From contig JAPLNJ010000695.1 of NCBI GenBank assembly GCA_026692885.1, forward strand, positions 1 to 12,763: a stretch of 12,763 nucleotides of DNA, given 5' to 3'. Positions within the stretch are counted from its first letter, which is position 1. Each line of letters starts with the position of its first letter. The notes under the pieces are model-generated. The model was not told where the DNA came from, did no database searches, and saw only the letters and a program-made list of their open reading frames with translations. This DNA comes from Planctomycetota bacterium. Lineage in GTDB: Bacteria > Planctomycetota > Planctomycetia > Pirellulales > Pirellulaceae. This document shows, piece by piece, positions 1-7,224 of this stretch. The position numbers were made by a program, and so were the translations under genes.

Positions 1-38
1 CCGAGCCGCGCGCAGTTCCGGCCCTGCGTCATTCCAAG

Positions 39-391
39 TCAGGCCTGAGGGGAACCCCGCAGCGAAACCGACCCTAACTGCCGCGCTGGCCCCAGCGCCC
101 CCCGGCGGCCCACCCCCACGCTCGCCGATTCCGCCCCAAAAACATTTTGCATGCTTGCCGAAAGCACACCGTCGAGAACTATCATCAGCTGGAGTGTCGC
201 GTCGATCTGGCTGTCGCCCAGGTCGAGGCTCGGCGAGAGTCGCGAAAGCGAGACTACCGGCTCGCGACGGGTGTCGAGATCGAACAATCCGATGCTCTGA
301 AAACACGCCTTGAACGTGTAGCCGCGACCGGTGAACAATCCGTGGGCGACGTAATCGAAGAACTGCGGGCGAGCTACGCAAATCGATTTTC
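39..391 (-). pseudogene. Coding-like fragment, downstream frame of a broken minus-strand gene
   Basis: This frame is open on the minus strand from a TGA at 392-390 down to a stop at 39. It reads like real protein from about 377 downward (RPQFFDYVAHGLFTGRGYTF, then FQSIGLFDLD and DGVLSASMQNVF). The only usable start, a TTG at 338, lies inside this protein-like stretch, so it is not the natural beginning. The upstream frame (374-1008) ends at a TAG just where this one becomes protein-like, so the two are probably parts of one gene joined by a single indel, or two fragments joined by a deletion. The last 30 or so residues are Gly/Arg/Ala-rich and may not be ancestral. I do not recognise the domain. 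Confidence 0.4.
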
Positions 392-1008
392 ATTGGGCGA
401 GGTGACCTTGGGAGTAAGCGGCGACGGCGCATCAAGAACGTATTCCAGATTCTGAAGAGCTGCGGCCGGGATGGTGATCGGGGGCTGCCGGAGCAACGAT
501 TCGCGAAGCCTTTCGCCTTCGGTCTCGACGTAGGCTTTCGAGACGAAGACGTCTGATGTGAAATTCCGTTGAATCAGTTCCTCGACGCTTTCCAGAAGCC
601 TTGGCGTGTCGGGGATTGGGTGATAGTCGACAAGAAGATCGTACAGCCGTTCGTCATCGCGAAATTTGGCAAAGGCTTCGCCCGTACGACGTGTGCGGAT
701 CTTCTGCGCCCACTCCGTTCGCTGGTCATCGAAGCTGACGTACGTCTTACGCGAGACCTCTAGAAAATCTTCGTGGATCGGCACGAAGGATTGGCCACGG
801 CCAACGCTCTCCCCCGTGCGGTCAGATTCCTTGTGAGAAGTGCCGTGGGAGTCGGTGTGCGTGCGGCCGATGGAATCATCAAGATGCCCATTGGCCGACA
901 GGGGTGACTCTCGGAATGTACGAGAGACGCCCGACCCGTGCTGCATGTCCTGGGCGCGGGAGGTCGTGTGCGAACGCGACTGGTTCTCCAGCCACTCGCG
1001 ACGGTGAC
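374..1008 (-). pseudogene. C-terminal remnant of a HerA/TraG-like (conjugation-type) ATPase, truncated at its 5' side
   Basis: The minus frame is formally open from 1174, but it looks like protein only below about 1008. First comes a Ser/Thr/His/Gly-rich linker of about 70 residues (SRSHTTSRAQ, then GRTHTDSHGTSHKESDRTGE). A compact charged domain follows: SFVPIHEDF, DDQRTEWAQKIRTRRTGEAF, KFRDDERLYDLLVDYHPIPD, EELIQRNF. Third codon positions are mostly G or C in this frame. From memory of the families, this linker-plus-domain order is typical of the region after the ATPase core in HerA/TraG/VirD4-like proteins. The Walker motifs would lie upstream and are absent here, because that DNA is occupied by the subtilase on the other strand. 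The frame ends at a TAG (376-374) and seems to continue in another frame. The family assignment is tentative; the coding nature is well supported. Confidence 0.5.
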
Positions 1009-2748
1009 CAGCAATGCGCTGCCCGAGCGATCCGGAAAGCAAGAGCCCGCATCGAATTCCAGCCTCCTCCCGCGGATGCTCCTGCCGTCTGTGTGATCGA
1101 CAGCGGTATTCAGGAAGAGCACCTATGGCTTGAACCGGCGATGGACAAGGAAAGCTCGCATAGCTTCCTGCCAAGTGGTGCCGAAACAGACATCTCGGAT
1201 TACGTCCGAGATGGCGGGCACGGAACCCGTGTCGCTGGGGCTGTGTTGCACGGCGAGGTTGTTCCCGCCGAAGGAACAGTGCAGCTTAACGCCTGGGTCC
1301 AGAACGCGAGAGTACTCGACGAGAACTGCAACCTACCCAAGGACATGTTTCCTCCGGCCGTGATGCGGGAAGTCGTCCAACGGTATCACGAGGGCAAACG
1401 CAAAACCCGGATATTCAACCACTCCATCAACGCGGATGCGCCGTGCCGAACACGTCACATGTCCGCATGGGCAGCCGAGGTTGACCGCCTTAGCAACGAG
1501 CACGATGTCCTCATCATCCAAAGCGCCGGCAACCTGAAGCCCTCGCGTCCGGCACCGAGACTGGGGATCGCCGAACTAATAGCGGCTGGGGCGGCCTATC
1601 CGGGTTATCTTACCCAGGCATCGTGCCGTGTCGCGAATCCAGGCCAGAGCTTGCAGGCCCTCACGGTCGGGTCTGTCGCCTACGAGCGATTTGACGACGG
1701 AGGCTGGCAGAGCTTTGCCGCGAGGTCTGGTGAACCCTCGGCCTTCAGTCGCGGCGGCCTCGGAATCTGGGACACAATCAAGCCCGAAGTCGTTGAATAT
1801 GGCGGGGACTGCCTGCGCGCCGAGGGTGATCCACCTTCCGTCAGTACGCCCGACATTGCTCGAGACTGCTACCCCGAACTCGTTCGCTCGACGCGTTACG
1901 GCGGCCCCGCCTTCGACCGGGACGCGGTTGGCACATCCTATGCCGCCCCGAAGGTGACTCGCATTGCCGCCCGCCTGCAGTCGCTACTGCCGGACGAATC
2001 CTGCCTGCTTTATCGCGGCCTGATCGTCCAATCGGCACGCTGGCCCGAATGGGCAAGCGGGATGGCTCCGGAGCAGCAGGCGAGTCTGCTGAAATGGATC
2101 GGCTACGGCGTTCCGGACATGGGACGCGCGACGGAGAACACTGACTACCGCACGACCTTCATCACCCATCACGACCGGGGAATCGGTGCCGGCGACTGTC
2201 ACGTTTACCAGGTTCCCATTCCCTATGAACTTCGTCGTCCCGGCGACGACCACGACATTCGGATCGAAGTCACCCTTTCCTACGCGGCCGAGCCGCGCCG
2301 CACCCGTCGCACGGCGCGGGGCTACTTGTCGGTGTGGCTGGACTGGTTGACCAATCGCAAAGACGAATCCCTGGAATCCTTCCTGAGCCGTGCATTGAAA
2401 GAGGACGACAACCCGGCACGGGAGGGTAGAAGCACCGTTCCCTGGGTCATCCGCTCGCAGAACAACTTCGGGCTTCCCAACGTGCGACGCAGTGCTGGCA
2501 CCGTCCAGAAAGACTGGGCCGTCGTGAAATCGAACGCTCTGCCGGACGATCTGTGCATCGCGGTACGTGGGCATCGGGGCTGGAGTCGCGATCCGGAATC
2601 CGTCGCCCGATACTCCCTCGTCGTGAGCTTCGACATCGTCGGCCAGGAGATCCCAATCTACGAGCCGCTCCGCGTGGCCGTCCTGAACCTGCAGGCGGAG
2701 GTGGAGGCCGAGGTTGAGTCGGAACTCGACGTCGAAATCGAAGAATGA
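904..2748 (+). CDS. Subtilisin-like serine protease (peptidase S8), 5'-truncated
   Basis: The frame gives 614 residues from a GTG at 904. The S8 catalytic set is complete: Asp66 in AVCVIDSG, His106 in GGHGTRVAG, the oxyanion-hole Asn210 in IIQSAGN, and Ser345 in GTSYAAP. The order D-H-N-S and the spacing fit an active subtilase. About 270 residues follow the serine, with a beta-rich region (about 415-590) and an acidic tail (EVEAEVESELDVEIEE). Recognisable protease sequence begins only near residue 38 (about 1015). The DNA before it codes for another protein on the minus strand, and no ribosome binding site precedes 904. The native N-terminal region therefore seems lost, and 904 is only a formal start. 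No signal peptide is seen, so a cytoplasmic role is likely. Related subtilases often sit beside an AAA ATPase gene; none is present here. The family call is firm; expression is doubtful. Confidence 0.88.
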   Translation: MTLGMYERRPTRAACPGRGRSCANATGSPATRDGDQQCAARAIRKARARIEFQPPPADAPAVCVIDSGIQEEHLWLEPAMDKESSHSFLPSGAETDISDYVRDGGHGTRVAGAVLHGEVVPAEGTVQLNAWVQNARVLDENCNLPKDMFPPAVMREVVQRYHEGKRKTRIFNHSINADAPCRTRHMSAWAAEVDRLSNEHDVLIIQSAGNLKPSRPAPRLGIAELIAAGAAYPGYLTQASCRVANPGQSLQALTVGSVAYERFDDGGWQSFAARSGEPSAFSRGGLGIWDTIKPEVVEYGGDCLRAEGDPPSVSTPDIARDCYPELVRSTRYGGPAFDRDAVGTSYAAPKVTRIAARLQSLLPDESCLLYRGLIVQSARWPEWASGMAPEQQASLLKWIGYGVPDMGRATENTDYRTTFITHHDRGIGAGDCHVYQVPIPYELRRPGDDHDIRIEVTLSYAAEPRRTRRTARGYLSVWLDWLTNRKDESLESFLSRALKEDDNPAREGRSTVPWVIRSQNNFGLPNVRRSAGTVQKDWAVVKSNALPDDLCIAVRGHRGWSRDPESVARYSLVVSFDIVGQEIPIYEPLRVAVLNLQAEVEAEVESELDVEIEE

Positions 2749-3092
2749 TCGACGTGCCGCGTTAGGAGGACGGTTCCTCTTGGCCAGGCATATCCGCATC
2801 CAAGCCATCTGAGTGAATTCCATTTTTCTGGGAGCAGCACGCCACTTCCACTGCGTGGAGGGGACTTTTTGCGCGGTTGGTGGGCGCCGGTGGCATCCCA
2901 TTCTCCGCCTTTTCTTGCGAATTGGCTGCGTTATTCCCGGTCAATTCACTCGCGCTCGTAAGTTATTGCCAAGGCGATACTTAGTGATACATCGCTGATG
3001 TCGTTACCAACTCGCGCCGCACAACAGACAGCGTTATTCTGCGTTATTCCGCCTCCCATGGGATTGCAGAGGGGATTCGCCTACTCGCGCGC
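2749..3092. other. Gene-free stretch downstream of the protease
   Basis: No convincing coding frame crosses this stretch. Base composition is more AT-rich than the neighbours, with T-runs near 2824 and 2871. It holds three copies of GCGTTATTC, listed separately. A minus-strand frame from 2965 to 2762 is open but starts at a TTG and matches nothing I know. Confidence 0.5.
2928..3049. repeat. Three copies of GCGTTATTC (one single, two in tandem)
   Basis: GCGTTATTC occurs at 2928-2936, 3031-3039 and 3041-3049. The last two form a direct tandem with a 10-base period. The copies at 2926-2937 and 3039-3050 share the longer string CTGCGTTATTCC. They lie between the protease and the first small plus-strand gene. 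They could be protein-binding sites or the trace of a mobile-element end; nothing in the sequence decides which. Confidence 0.5.
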
Positions 3093-3479
3093 TTGCGGCA
3101 AATGTTTCGCGATAGTCAGTGGGCCACGGGGCCGGAATTGGTTTCTGACATCAAGCTATTCCTTCGTCCGCGTCGATACCCGCGACGCGACCAGGCTGCT
3201 ACCCAATGCTGGTACCTGACAGAACTGGACCGTCAGCTTGCCGATGCAGCGGCTTTGGCACGCGGGGATGAATTCCAAGGCCCCTACTTCACGGAATCGC
3301 AGATTCGAGGACGAGTCCAATTTGTTTGCTGGGTGAACCCTGGTCGTCGCCGCGTCCTCCTACGAAAATTCCGCTCCGTGCCCTGGGACAAAGTGGCCGA
3401 GGAAGCCCGCAGACGACTTTTGGTCGTCACGAAGAAGTCCACGCAGAGGCGGGCGTCCATCGCATCTGCGACATCCTGA
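3093..3479 (+). CDS. Hypothetical protein, basic C-terminus
   Basis: The frame of 128 codons uses G or C at most third positions and reads coherently, notably in RGDEFQGPYFTESQIRGRVQ, WVNPGRRRVLLRKFRSVPWD and KVAEEARRRLLVVTKKS. The start is unclear: TTG at 3093 or ATG at 3102 (MFRDSQWATG), neither with a clear ribosome binding site. The C-terminal third is strongly basic, with predicted helix, which would suit nucleic-acid contact, but no known domain is recognisable. It is followed after about 35 bases by another small plus-strand gene, and the two may be co-transcribed. Confidence 0.5.
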   Translation: MRQMFRDSQWATGPELVSDIKLFLRPRRYPRRDQAATQCWYLTELDRQLADAAALARGDEFQGPYFTESQIRGRVQFVCWVNPGRRRVLLRKFRSVPWDKVAEEARRRLLVVTKKSTQRRASIASATS

Positions 3480-3513
3480 TTCTGTTGCCCCGCACGCCTT
3501 GGATCACCACACA

Positions 3514-3732
3514 ATGAACAAGACCTCGACGCCATCCGTTACGTCCAGCATCCTTGCCGACGCCCTGACTGCTGGTGCGTCAAGCGTTTGTGACGATCTT
3601 CTGAAGAAGAACCTGAGTTTGGCCGAGCGGCACCTCGTCGTTAGGGCGGACGGGTGGCATGTGTTCGCGGACGACGCAACTCCGTTCAAAGACCAGAGTG
3701 GTTACTTTATGATCGACTGGCGTAATCTGTAG
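3514..3732 (+). CDS. Small hypothetical protein (72 residues)
   Basis: The ATG at 3514 opens MNKTSTPSVTSS and the frame ends with FMIDWRNL and a TAG at 3730-3732. A TTG at 3499 in the same frame would add five residues, but the ATG is preferred. Codon use is normal for the window (GCC, CTG, GAC, AAG). The protein is soluble and mildly amphipathic, with a segment DDLLKKNLSLAERHLVVRAD, and no known family is recognised. Its stop codon touches the ATG of the TspO gene with no base between, so ribosomes finishing here could restart on tspO. No ribosome binding site was seen for either gene. Confidence 0.55.
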   Translation: MNKTSTPSVTSSILADALTAGASSVCDDLLKKNLSLAERHLVVRADGWHVFADDATPFKDQSGYFMIDWRNL

Positions 3733-4209
3733 ATGTCCCCACTCAAACAAACCACCGCGCTCGTCCTGATCCTGCTCATCTGCTTTGCGGCAGCGGGCCT
3801 GGGTTCGGTCGCCACCACGCCCAACATCCCGACGTGGTACGCCACGCTCGCCAAGCCGTCGTGGAATCCGCCCAACTGGTTGTTTGGCCCCGTGTGGACC
3901 GTGTTGTACATCTGCATGGCGGTCGCGGCATGGCTGGTCTGGCGGCAGGGCGGATTGCCGCAGACCCGAACACCGTTGACGTTGTTCGCCGTGCAGTTGG
4001 CGCTGAACGCTGCGTGGTCGTGGCTGTTCTTCGGGTTCCACATGCCAGGGGCCGCGTTTATCGAAATCCTGCTCCTGCTGGTAGCCATCGCGGCGACGAC
4101 AATCGCGTTCTGGCCTCGATCCTTGGCCGCTGGTATCCTGATGGTGCCGTACTTGGGCTGGGTGGCGTTCGCCAGCGTGTTGAACTTCGAGATTTGGCGA
4201 TTGAATTGA
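3733..4209 (+). CDS. tspO: TspO/MBR family membrane protein (tryptophan-rich sensory protein)
   Basis: The 158-residue length is normal for bacterial TspO. The family signatures are present in order: [20 protein letters not shown] (35-54), the [11 protein letters not shown] helix (91-101), and [18 protein letters not shown] (138-155) at the end. Five hydrophobic segments fit the five-helix fold: about 8-27, 48-69, 82-102, 107-126 and 133-153. TspO proteins sit in the inner membrane, bind porphyrins, cholesterol-like ligands and other small hydrophobic molecules, and are linked to tetrapyrrole and stress control. The actual ligand here cannot be read from the sequence. The ATG directly follows the stop of the small upstream gene, which suggests translational coupling. 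The membrane-protein gene after it starts about 50 bases on. Confidence 0.95.
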   Translation: MSPLKQTTALVLILLICFAAAGLGSVATTPNIPTWYATLAKPSWNPPNWLFGPVWTVLYICMAVAAWLVWRQGGLPQTRTPLTLFAVQLALNAAWSWLFFGFHMPGAAFIEILLLLVAIAATTIAFWPRSLAAGILMVPYLGWVAFASVLNFEIWRLN

Positions 4210-4257
4210 CGGGCCGTTACGGGCAACAGGGTCACGGCAACGGGTGAGATGAAACCG

Positions 4258-4824
4258 ATGGACGAAGCCAAGAACCCATATCAGCCTCCCCTGACCGTGG
4301 ACCAAAGCAGGCGAACCGCGATCAGGCAACGCTGGCGAACACCGACGAGCGTGCTGCTGATGGTGATCGGCACGTTGACCCTGCTGTTGTTGAACGGGCA
4401 GGAATTCACGAACTCAATCGTCTGCCTCGTCTGCTGGGTCACGAGTCTGGGCATCTGGCTGATGAAGCCTGCCCAGAGGCCGCGAAAGATCGGGGTGGTG
4501 CTGCTGATCGGACTGCACGTAGTGATGATTGCATTTGCGGTTTCGGGCCTACGTGGCAGTTATGAGCGGCAAATGAAATTCAACCAACGGGTGGCGCCGG
4601 GAAATCCAGATGGTGACACACGTCATCGCGATGGGCGGACGCCCGCCATCGGTCCCGGAGACAGTGTCCGAGGCGATTCGCCAGGTCGAAGAAATGGCAC
4701 GCCGCTGGCTGATGTGGCAGGGCTACGTGGAGAAGCCCAAACGCGATCAACGCGGGAAGCCGGGCAAGAGCATGCTGGAGCGATTGCCGGAAGATATGCG
4801 AAGCCAACTGGAAGCGTTGCTTGA
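4258..4824 (+). CDS. NPYQPP-motif membrane protein; C-terminal part probably out of frame
   Basis: The first 105 or so residues look genuine. MDEAKNPYQPP carries the NPY(Q/E)xP-type N-terminal motif common in small planctomycete membrane proteins. Three hydrophobic segments follow (PTSVLLMVIGTLTLLLL, IVCLVCWVTSLGIWLM, IGVVLLIGLHVVMIAFAV). The start is either ATG 4249 or ATG 4258; GGGTGAG at 4242-4248 sits well for 4258. From about 4600 the frame loses its coding character and becomes Gly/Arg/Asp-rich, while another plus frame becomes clearly coding (4610-4954). The natural protein therefore probably ended near 4600, or ran into the other frame before an indel. Function unknown; it shares direction with tspO and may share its transcript. 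Confidence 0.6.
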   Translation: MDEAKNPYQPPLTVDQSRRTAIRQRWRTPTSVLLMVIGTLTLLLLNGQEFTNSIVCLVCWVTSLGIWLMKPAQRPRKIGVVLLIGLHVVMIAFAVSGLRGSYERQMKFNQRVAPGNPDGDTRHRDGRTPAIGPGDSVRGDSPGRRNGTPLADVAGLRGEAQTRSTREAGQEHAGAIAGRYAKPTGSVA

Positions 4825-4954
4825 CGGCATGAAGACGTTGCAGGAGACTGTGAGTACGGCGATCTTGCACCTACGGCCAGTCGCGCCGCGTCCAACAGGG
4901 ACCGGCCGCAGCAAGGTGAAGCCCGTAAAGGACAGACGCGGTGGGGCAGGCTAG
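4610..4954 (+). CDS. Hypothetical helical protein overlapping the NPYQPP gene
   Basis: The 114-codon frame from ATG 4610 has strong coding bias and predicted helices: RPPSVPETVSEAIRQVEEMA, MARRWLMWQGYVEKPKRDQR, MLERLPEDMRSQLEALLDGM. The tail is basic and Pro/Lys/Arg-rich (SKVKPVKDRRGGAG). The frame is open upstream to a TGA at 4574-4576, giving WRREIQ before the Met. It overlaps the formal end of the upstream gene by about 215 bases, in another frame. Either it is the true C-terminal part of one gene split by an indel near 4600, or a separate gene. It lies convergent to the minus-strand gene ending at 5001, with 46 bases between and no clear terminator. I do not recognise the family. Confidence 0.6.
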   Translation: MVTHVIAMGGRPPSVPETVSEAIRQVEEMARRWLMWQGYVEKPKRDQRGKPGKSMLERLPEDMRSQLEALLDGMKTLQETVSTAILHLRPVAPRPTGTGRSKVKPVKDRRGGAG

Positions 4955-5000
4955 GATCGCCTTTACGCCTCTTTGGACGGTGCCGCCCTCAGATCCCGGC

Positions 5001-5414
5001 CTAGCGGCGCTCAGACAGAAGCACGTCAAGGTCGAGGGTTTTTAGTTTGCCCACTGAAAGCCGTTTGTTCGTTGCTTTCCAGAGCCCAGGAAACAGGTAA
5101 AGCAAGGACAGAGCGAGCGTGCGGACACCTTCCGACGCATAGTTCGGACCAGTCTCGCAGTCCCAACACGCGGTGAATTCCCTTGCGAGGAAGTTGCTGA
5201 TCGTTTCCAAGAAGTGGCAGTTGATCGGCCCGAATGGTTCGAGTTCCAAGTGACACTCAACTGCTTCCGCTACGGCATTGCGCACGGCGTCTTCGAGCGA
5301 TCTACCAGGGAAAAGCATCCGTTCGATATCAAACTCCGCTTGCCTCGCAGTCTGCATGGCTTCCTTCGTGCGTTCTTGCCACGACGCGCGGTTCCCCGAA
5401 ACGTCATCACTCAT
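5001..5414 (-). CDS. Hypothetical protein (137 residues)
   Basis: The ATG at 5414 is supported by a GGAGG site at 5427-5423, eight bases upstream. The protein is soluble and mostly helical. Its acidic N-terminal half contains TARQAEFDIERMLFPGRSLE and NAVAEAVECHLELEPFGPIN; a Cys/Trp-containing centre (FTACWDCETGPNY) and a hydrophobic helix (LALSLLYLFPGLW) follow. CWDC is a CxxC-like pair, but one such pair is not enough to propose a metal site. It is the last gene of the minus-strand series and lies 49 bases after the stop of the gene before it, so co-transcription is likely. No known family recognised. Confidence 0.75.
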   Translation of the reverse strand: MSDDVSGNRASWQERTKEAMQTARQAEFDIERMLFPGRSLEDAVRNAVAEAVECHLELEPFGPINCHFLETISNFLAREFTACWDCETGPNYASEGVRTLALSLLYLFPGLWKATNKRLSVGKLKTLDLDVLLSERR

Positions 5415-5463
5415 CGAACATGCCTCCAGGTCGCATTGACCAATGTTGGGGTTAACGCCCCTG

Positions 5464-5904
5464 CTACGGCCCCGCGGGCGAGTCGGGAATGCGCAGCATG
5501 CCGTAGGAATTGCCCCCCATAGAAATGCTCACCACCCAGAACCTGCCCTCGGGCAAGGGTCGCCGCAGCGTGTCACGACCGCTGTCCGTCATGAAACCGA
5601 TCACTTTCACGGCCGTGGGCAGGGAGGTGGCCATGATGGCGGTCGGGATCACTCCCCGCTGATTGCACTCGTCCCTGACCTGCTCCGAGTGCTTCGGGTC
5701 AAGGCGGCTGGCTAGGTCAAACCCCATCTTGTCTCGCAGGTCGACGACGAGCATCACCGGCCGTTCCTCCCCGGCAGCCACCGCCTGGAGGTAGCCCTGC
5801 TCGATCTTCTCGACGTTGAACTTCAGCAGATGGGCCCGGTCCCGTCGCCCCGCGTCGTCGCTGTCTTCCATGGTCATGTTCGATTCACTTTCCCACTCGC
5901 TCAC
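5464..5904 (-). CDS. Hypothetical protein (about 137-146 residues)
   Basis: Possible starts are GTG 5904, ATG 5877 and ATG 5871. None has a strong ribosome binding site, so the N-terminus is uncertain; the acidic MTMEDSDDAG start at 5877 is reasonable. The body reads as one folded domain: RAHLLKFNVEKIEQGYLQAV, then a strand ERPVMLVVDLRD, then KHSEQVRDECNQRGVIPTAI, a second strand TAVKVIGFMTDSG, and a final strand RFWVVSISMGGNSYGM. The alternation suggests an alpha/beta fold. I cannot name a family. Spacing to the neighbours (71 bases before, 49 after) fits an operon running from the secreted GH99-like protein to the 137-residue gene. Confidence 0.7.
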   Translation of the reverse strand: MSEWESESNMTMEDSDDAGRRDRAHLLKFNVEKIEQGYLQAVAAGEERPVMLVVDLRDKMGFDLASRLDPKHSEQVRDECNQRGVIPTAIMATSLPTAVKVIGFMTDSGRDTLRRPLPEGRFWVVSISMGGNSYGMLRIPDSPAGP

Positions 5905-5975
5905 AAGCCATCAACATCACCGCCAAAGGAGCCCGATCCGCCAACGCACCCGTGCGGGTCCGGGTCCGCATGAAG

Positions 5976-7103
5976 TTATCGCTTGAGGACTTGCAGGACT
6001 GCGTCGAGGCGGCTGCTGTCGGGTTGCCCATCGGGCTTCAAAGTGGGTATCAGCCAGCCGCCCTCGTCATTCTCATTCCAGCCGTAGACGATCATCGCGT
6101 TGGCCGGGTTGAGGTCCCGGTTGTTCTTCGTCCAGTCAATCGCGTCCCGAAGATGCTGGGCCACTTGCGCCGGGGTGGCCGTCACGGCATCGACCAGCGG
6201 CTGTTGCTGTTCGGGCGGCGTCGGGTCGGGACGAGCTTCAACGGAGACCCACGGGACCGGGTGTTCGACGCGCGGCCTGGGATCCCAACCCGCCGTGGCA
6301 AACGTGATGGTAGGAATCCGCTGCTGGCGACAGACCTCCCAGTACGCGGTACGCACGTGTTTGGTCAGTTGTTCGTAGGGCCACTGCTCCCAACGATATC
6401 CCGCCCCTGCCGCGTAGGCCGAGACCGCATCGAAGCCCAGCGTCTTTACCTCCTGGGCGTCAGCCACGGGATTCCAGCCCATGAACACGAAATACGGCTT
6501 CTTGAGTCCCGCGGCGACCGCTTGATCGGCAAGCGACTCGAATTCCTTCTTGCCAATGACTTTCGGGGGACCGAAGACGAACAAGAGTGGTCGGCCATCA
6601 AGCACGGTCTGGTAATGGGGGTCCTTGAAACACGTCACCAACCGTGGCCAGCCGGACGTCCCGATCCCGTCAATCCGTCCGCCCTCCTCGATCAGGCAGA
6701 AGCGAATGCCTTTCTTGTCTGGGGCCGACCGATAGCGCCGAAGCGCAATCCCGAGGTTCCCCTGGTCCCAGTAATCGACGAACGCCCAGTAGTTCAAGCC
6801 CGCACTGGCGGCATAGCGGATCTCCTGTTCCATGATCTGCTGCGAGTCGCCGTCGATGCTGACGGCGCCCGGGGAGATTACTTTCGCGAAGAACGGCAGA
6901 CGAAAATGGTACTTCTTGGGTCCCAGTGATTTCTCGACCTCCGAGACGGGTGAACCGCGTCCGTACCACGCGTCCCAGCGAATGGCGCCCACGATCGGCC
7001 GCGCCGCAAAGGGCGTGCTCACGTCTGGCGTACGAGGCTGTTCCGCTCCCGGCGCGAACGAGTTCAGGACACAAACCAGGAACACACTGATGATGAGCTT
7101 CAT
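5976..7103 (-). CDS. Secreted GH99-like / WbsX-like glycoside hydrolase-type protein
   Basis: The 375-residue protein starts at ATG 7103, with a GGAGG site at 7113-7109, five bases upstream. Residues 1-20 form a Sec signal peptide (MKLIISVFLVCVLNSFAPGA), with cleavage likely after the last Ala. The mature part begins with VGAIRWDAWYG and has the NYWAFVDYWDQGNLG stretch expected of a TIM-barrel of the GH99/GH71/WbsX-like group. The C-terminal WNENDEGGWLIPT (342-354) corresponds to the WNEWxEGxxLEP motif of that group. Relatives act on mannose-containing or other polysaccharides, or are linked to O-antigen and glycan synthesis. Substrate and activity cannot be read here. The protein is exported, so it should act in the periplasm or outside the cell. 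Confidence 0.85.
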   Translation of the reverse strand: MKLIISVFLVCVLNSFAPGAEQPRTPDVSTPFAARPIVGAIRWDAWYGRGSPVSEVEKSLGPKKYHFRLPFFAKVISPGAVSIDGDSQQIMEQEIRYAASAGLNYWAFVDYWDQGNLGIALRRYRSAPDKKGIRFCLIEEGGRIDGIGTSGWPRLVTCFKDPHYQTVLDGRPLLFVFGPPKVIGKKEFESLADQAVAAGLKKPYFVFMGWNPVADAQEVKTLGFDAVSAYAAGAGYRWEQWPYEQLTKHVRTAYWEVCRQQRIPTITFATAGWDPRPRVEHPVPWVSVEARPDPTPPEQQQPLVDAVTATPAQVAQHLRDAIDWTKNNRDLNPANAMIVYGWNENDEGGWLIPTLKPDGQPDSSRLDAVLQVLKR

Positions 7104-7224
7104 GCGGACCTCCGCCTAACGACCTGGCGACGGATTGTCAGCCAGTAACACGCCCAACATGGCCCCAGACGATCGACGCCGCAACCGATGCGAGCTGCCG
7201 CTCGGTCAGGGAACCTCGCGACCA

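Noticed and set aside
147..763. Plus-strand frames at 147-455 and 569-763 as a possible missing N-terminus of the protease
   Set aside because: They are in different frames from the protease and opposite minus-strand DNA with clearer coding character; no subtilase-like sequence is seen in them.
1984..2901. Long minus-strand frame (305 codons) opposite the protease
   Set aside because: It is antisense to the well-supported subtilase frame and has no family-like sequence; a shadow of GC-rich coding DNA.
5952..6929. 325-codon plus-strand frame
   Set aside because: It lies entirely opposite the secreted GH99-like gene, which has a signal peptide, a ribosome binding site and family motifs.
7109..7121. 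Integron attC-like core (GCCTAAC / GTTAGGC) here and at 9472-9478
   Set aside because: No matching partner core at a suitable distance and no paired inner sites; the genes nearby are not arranged as cassettes.
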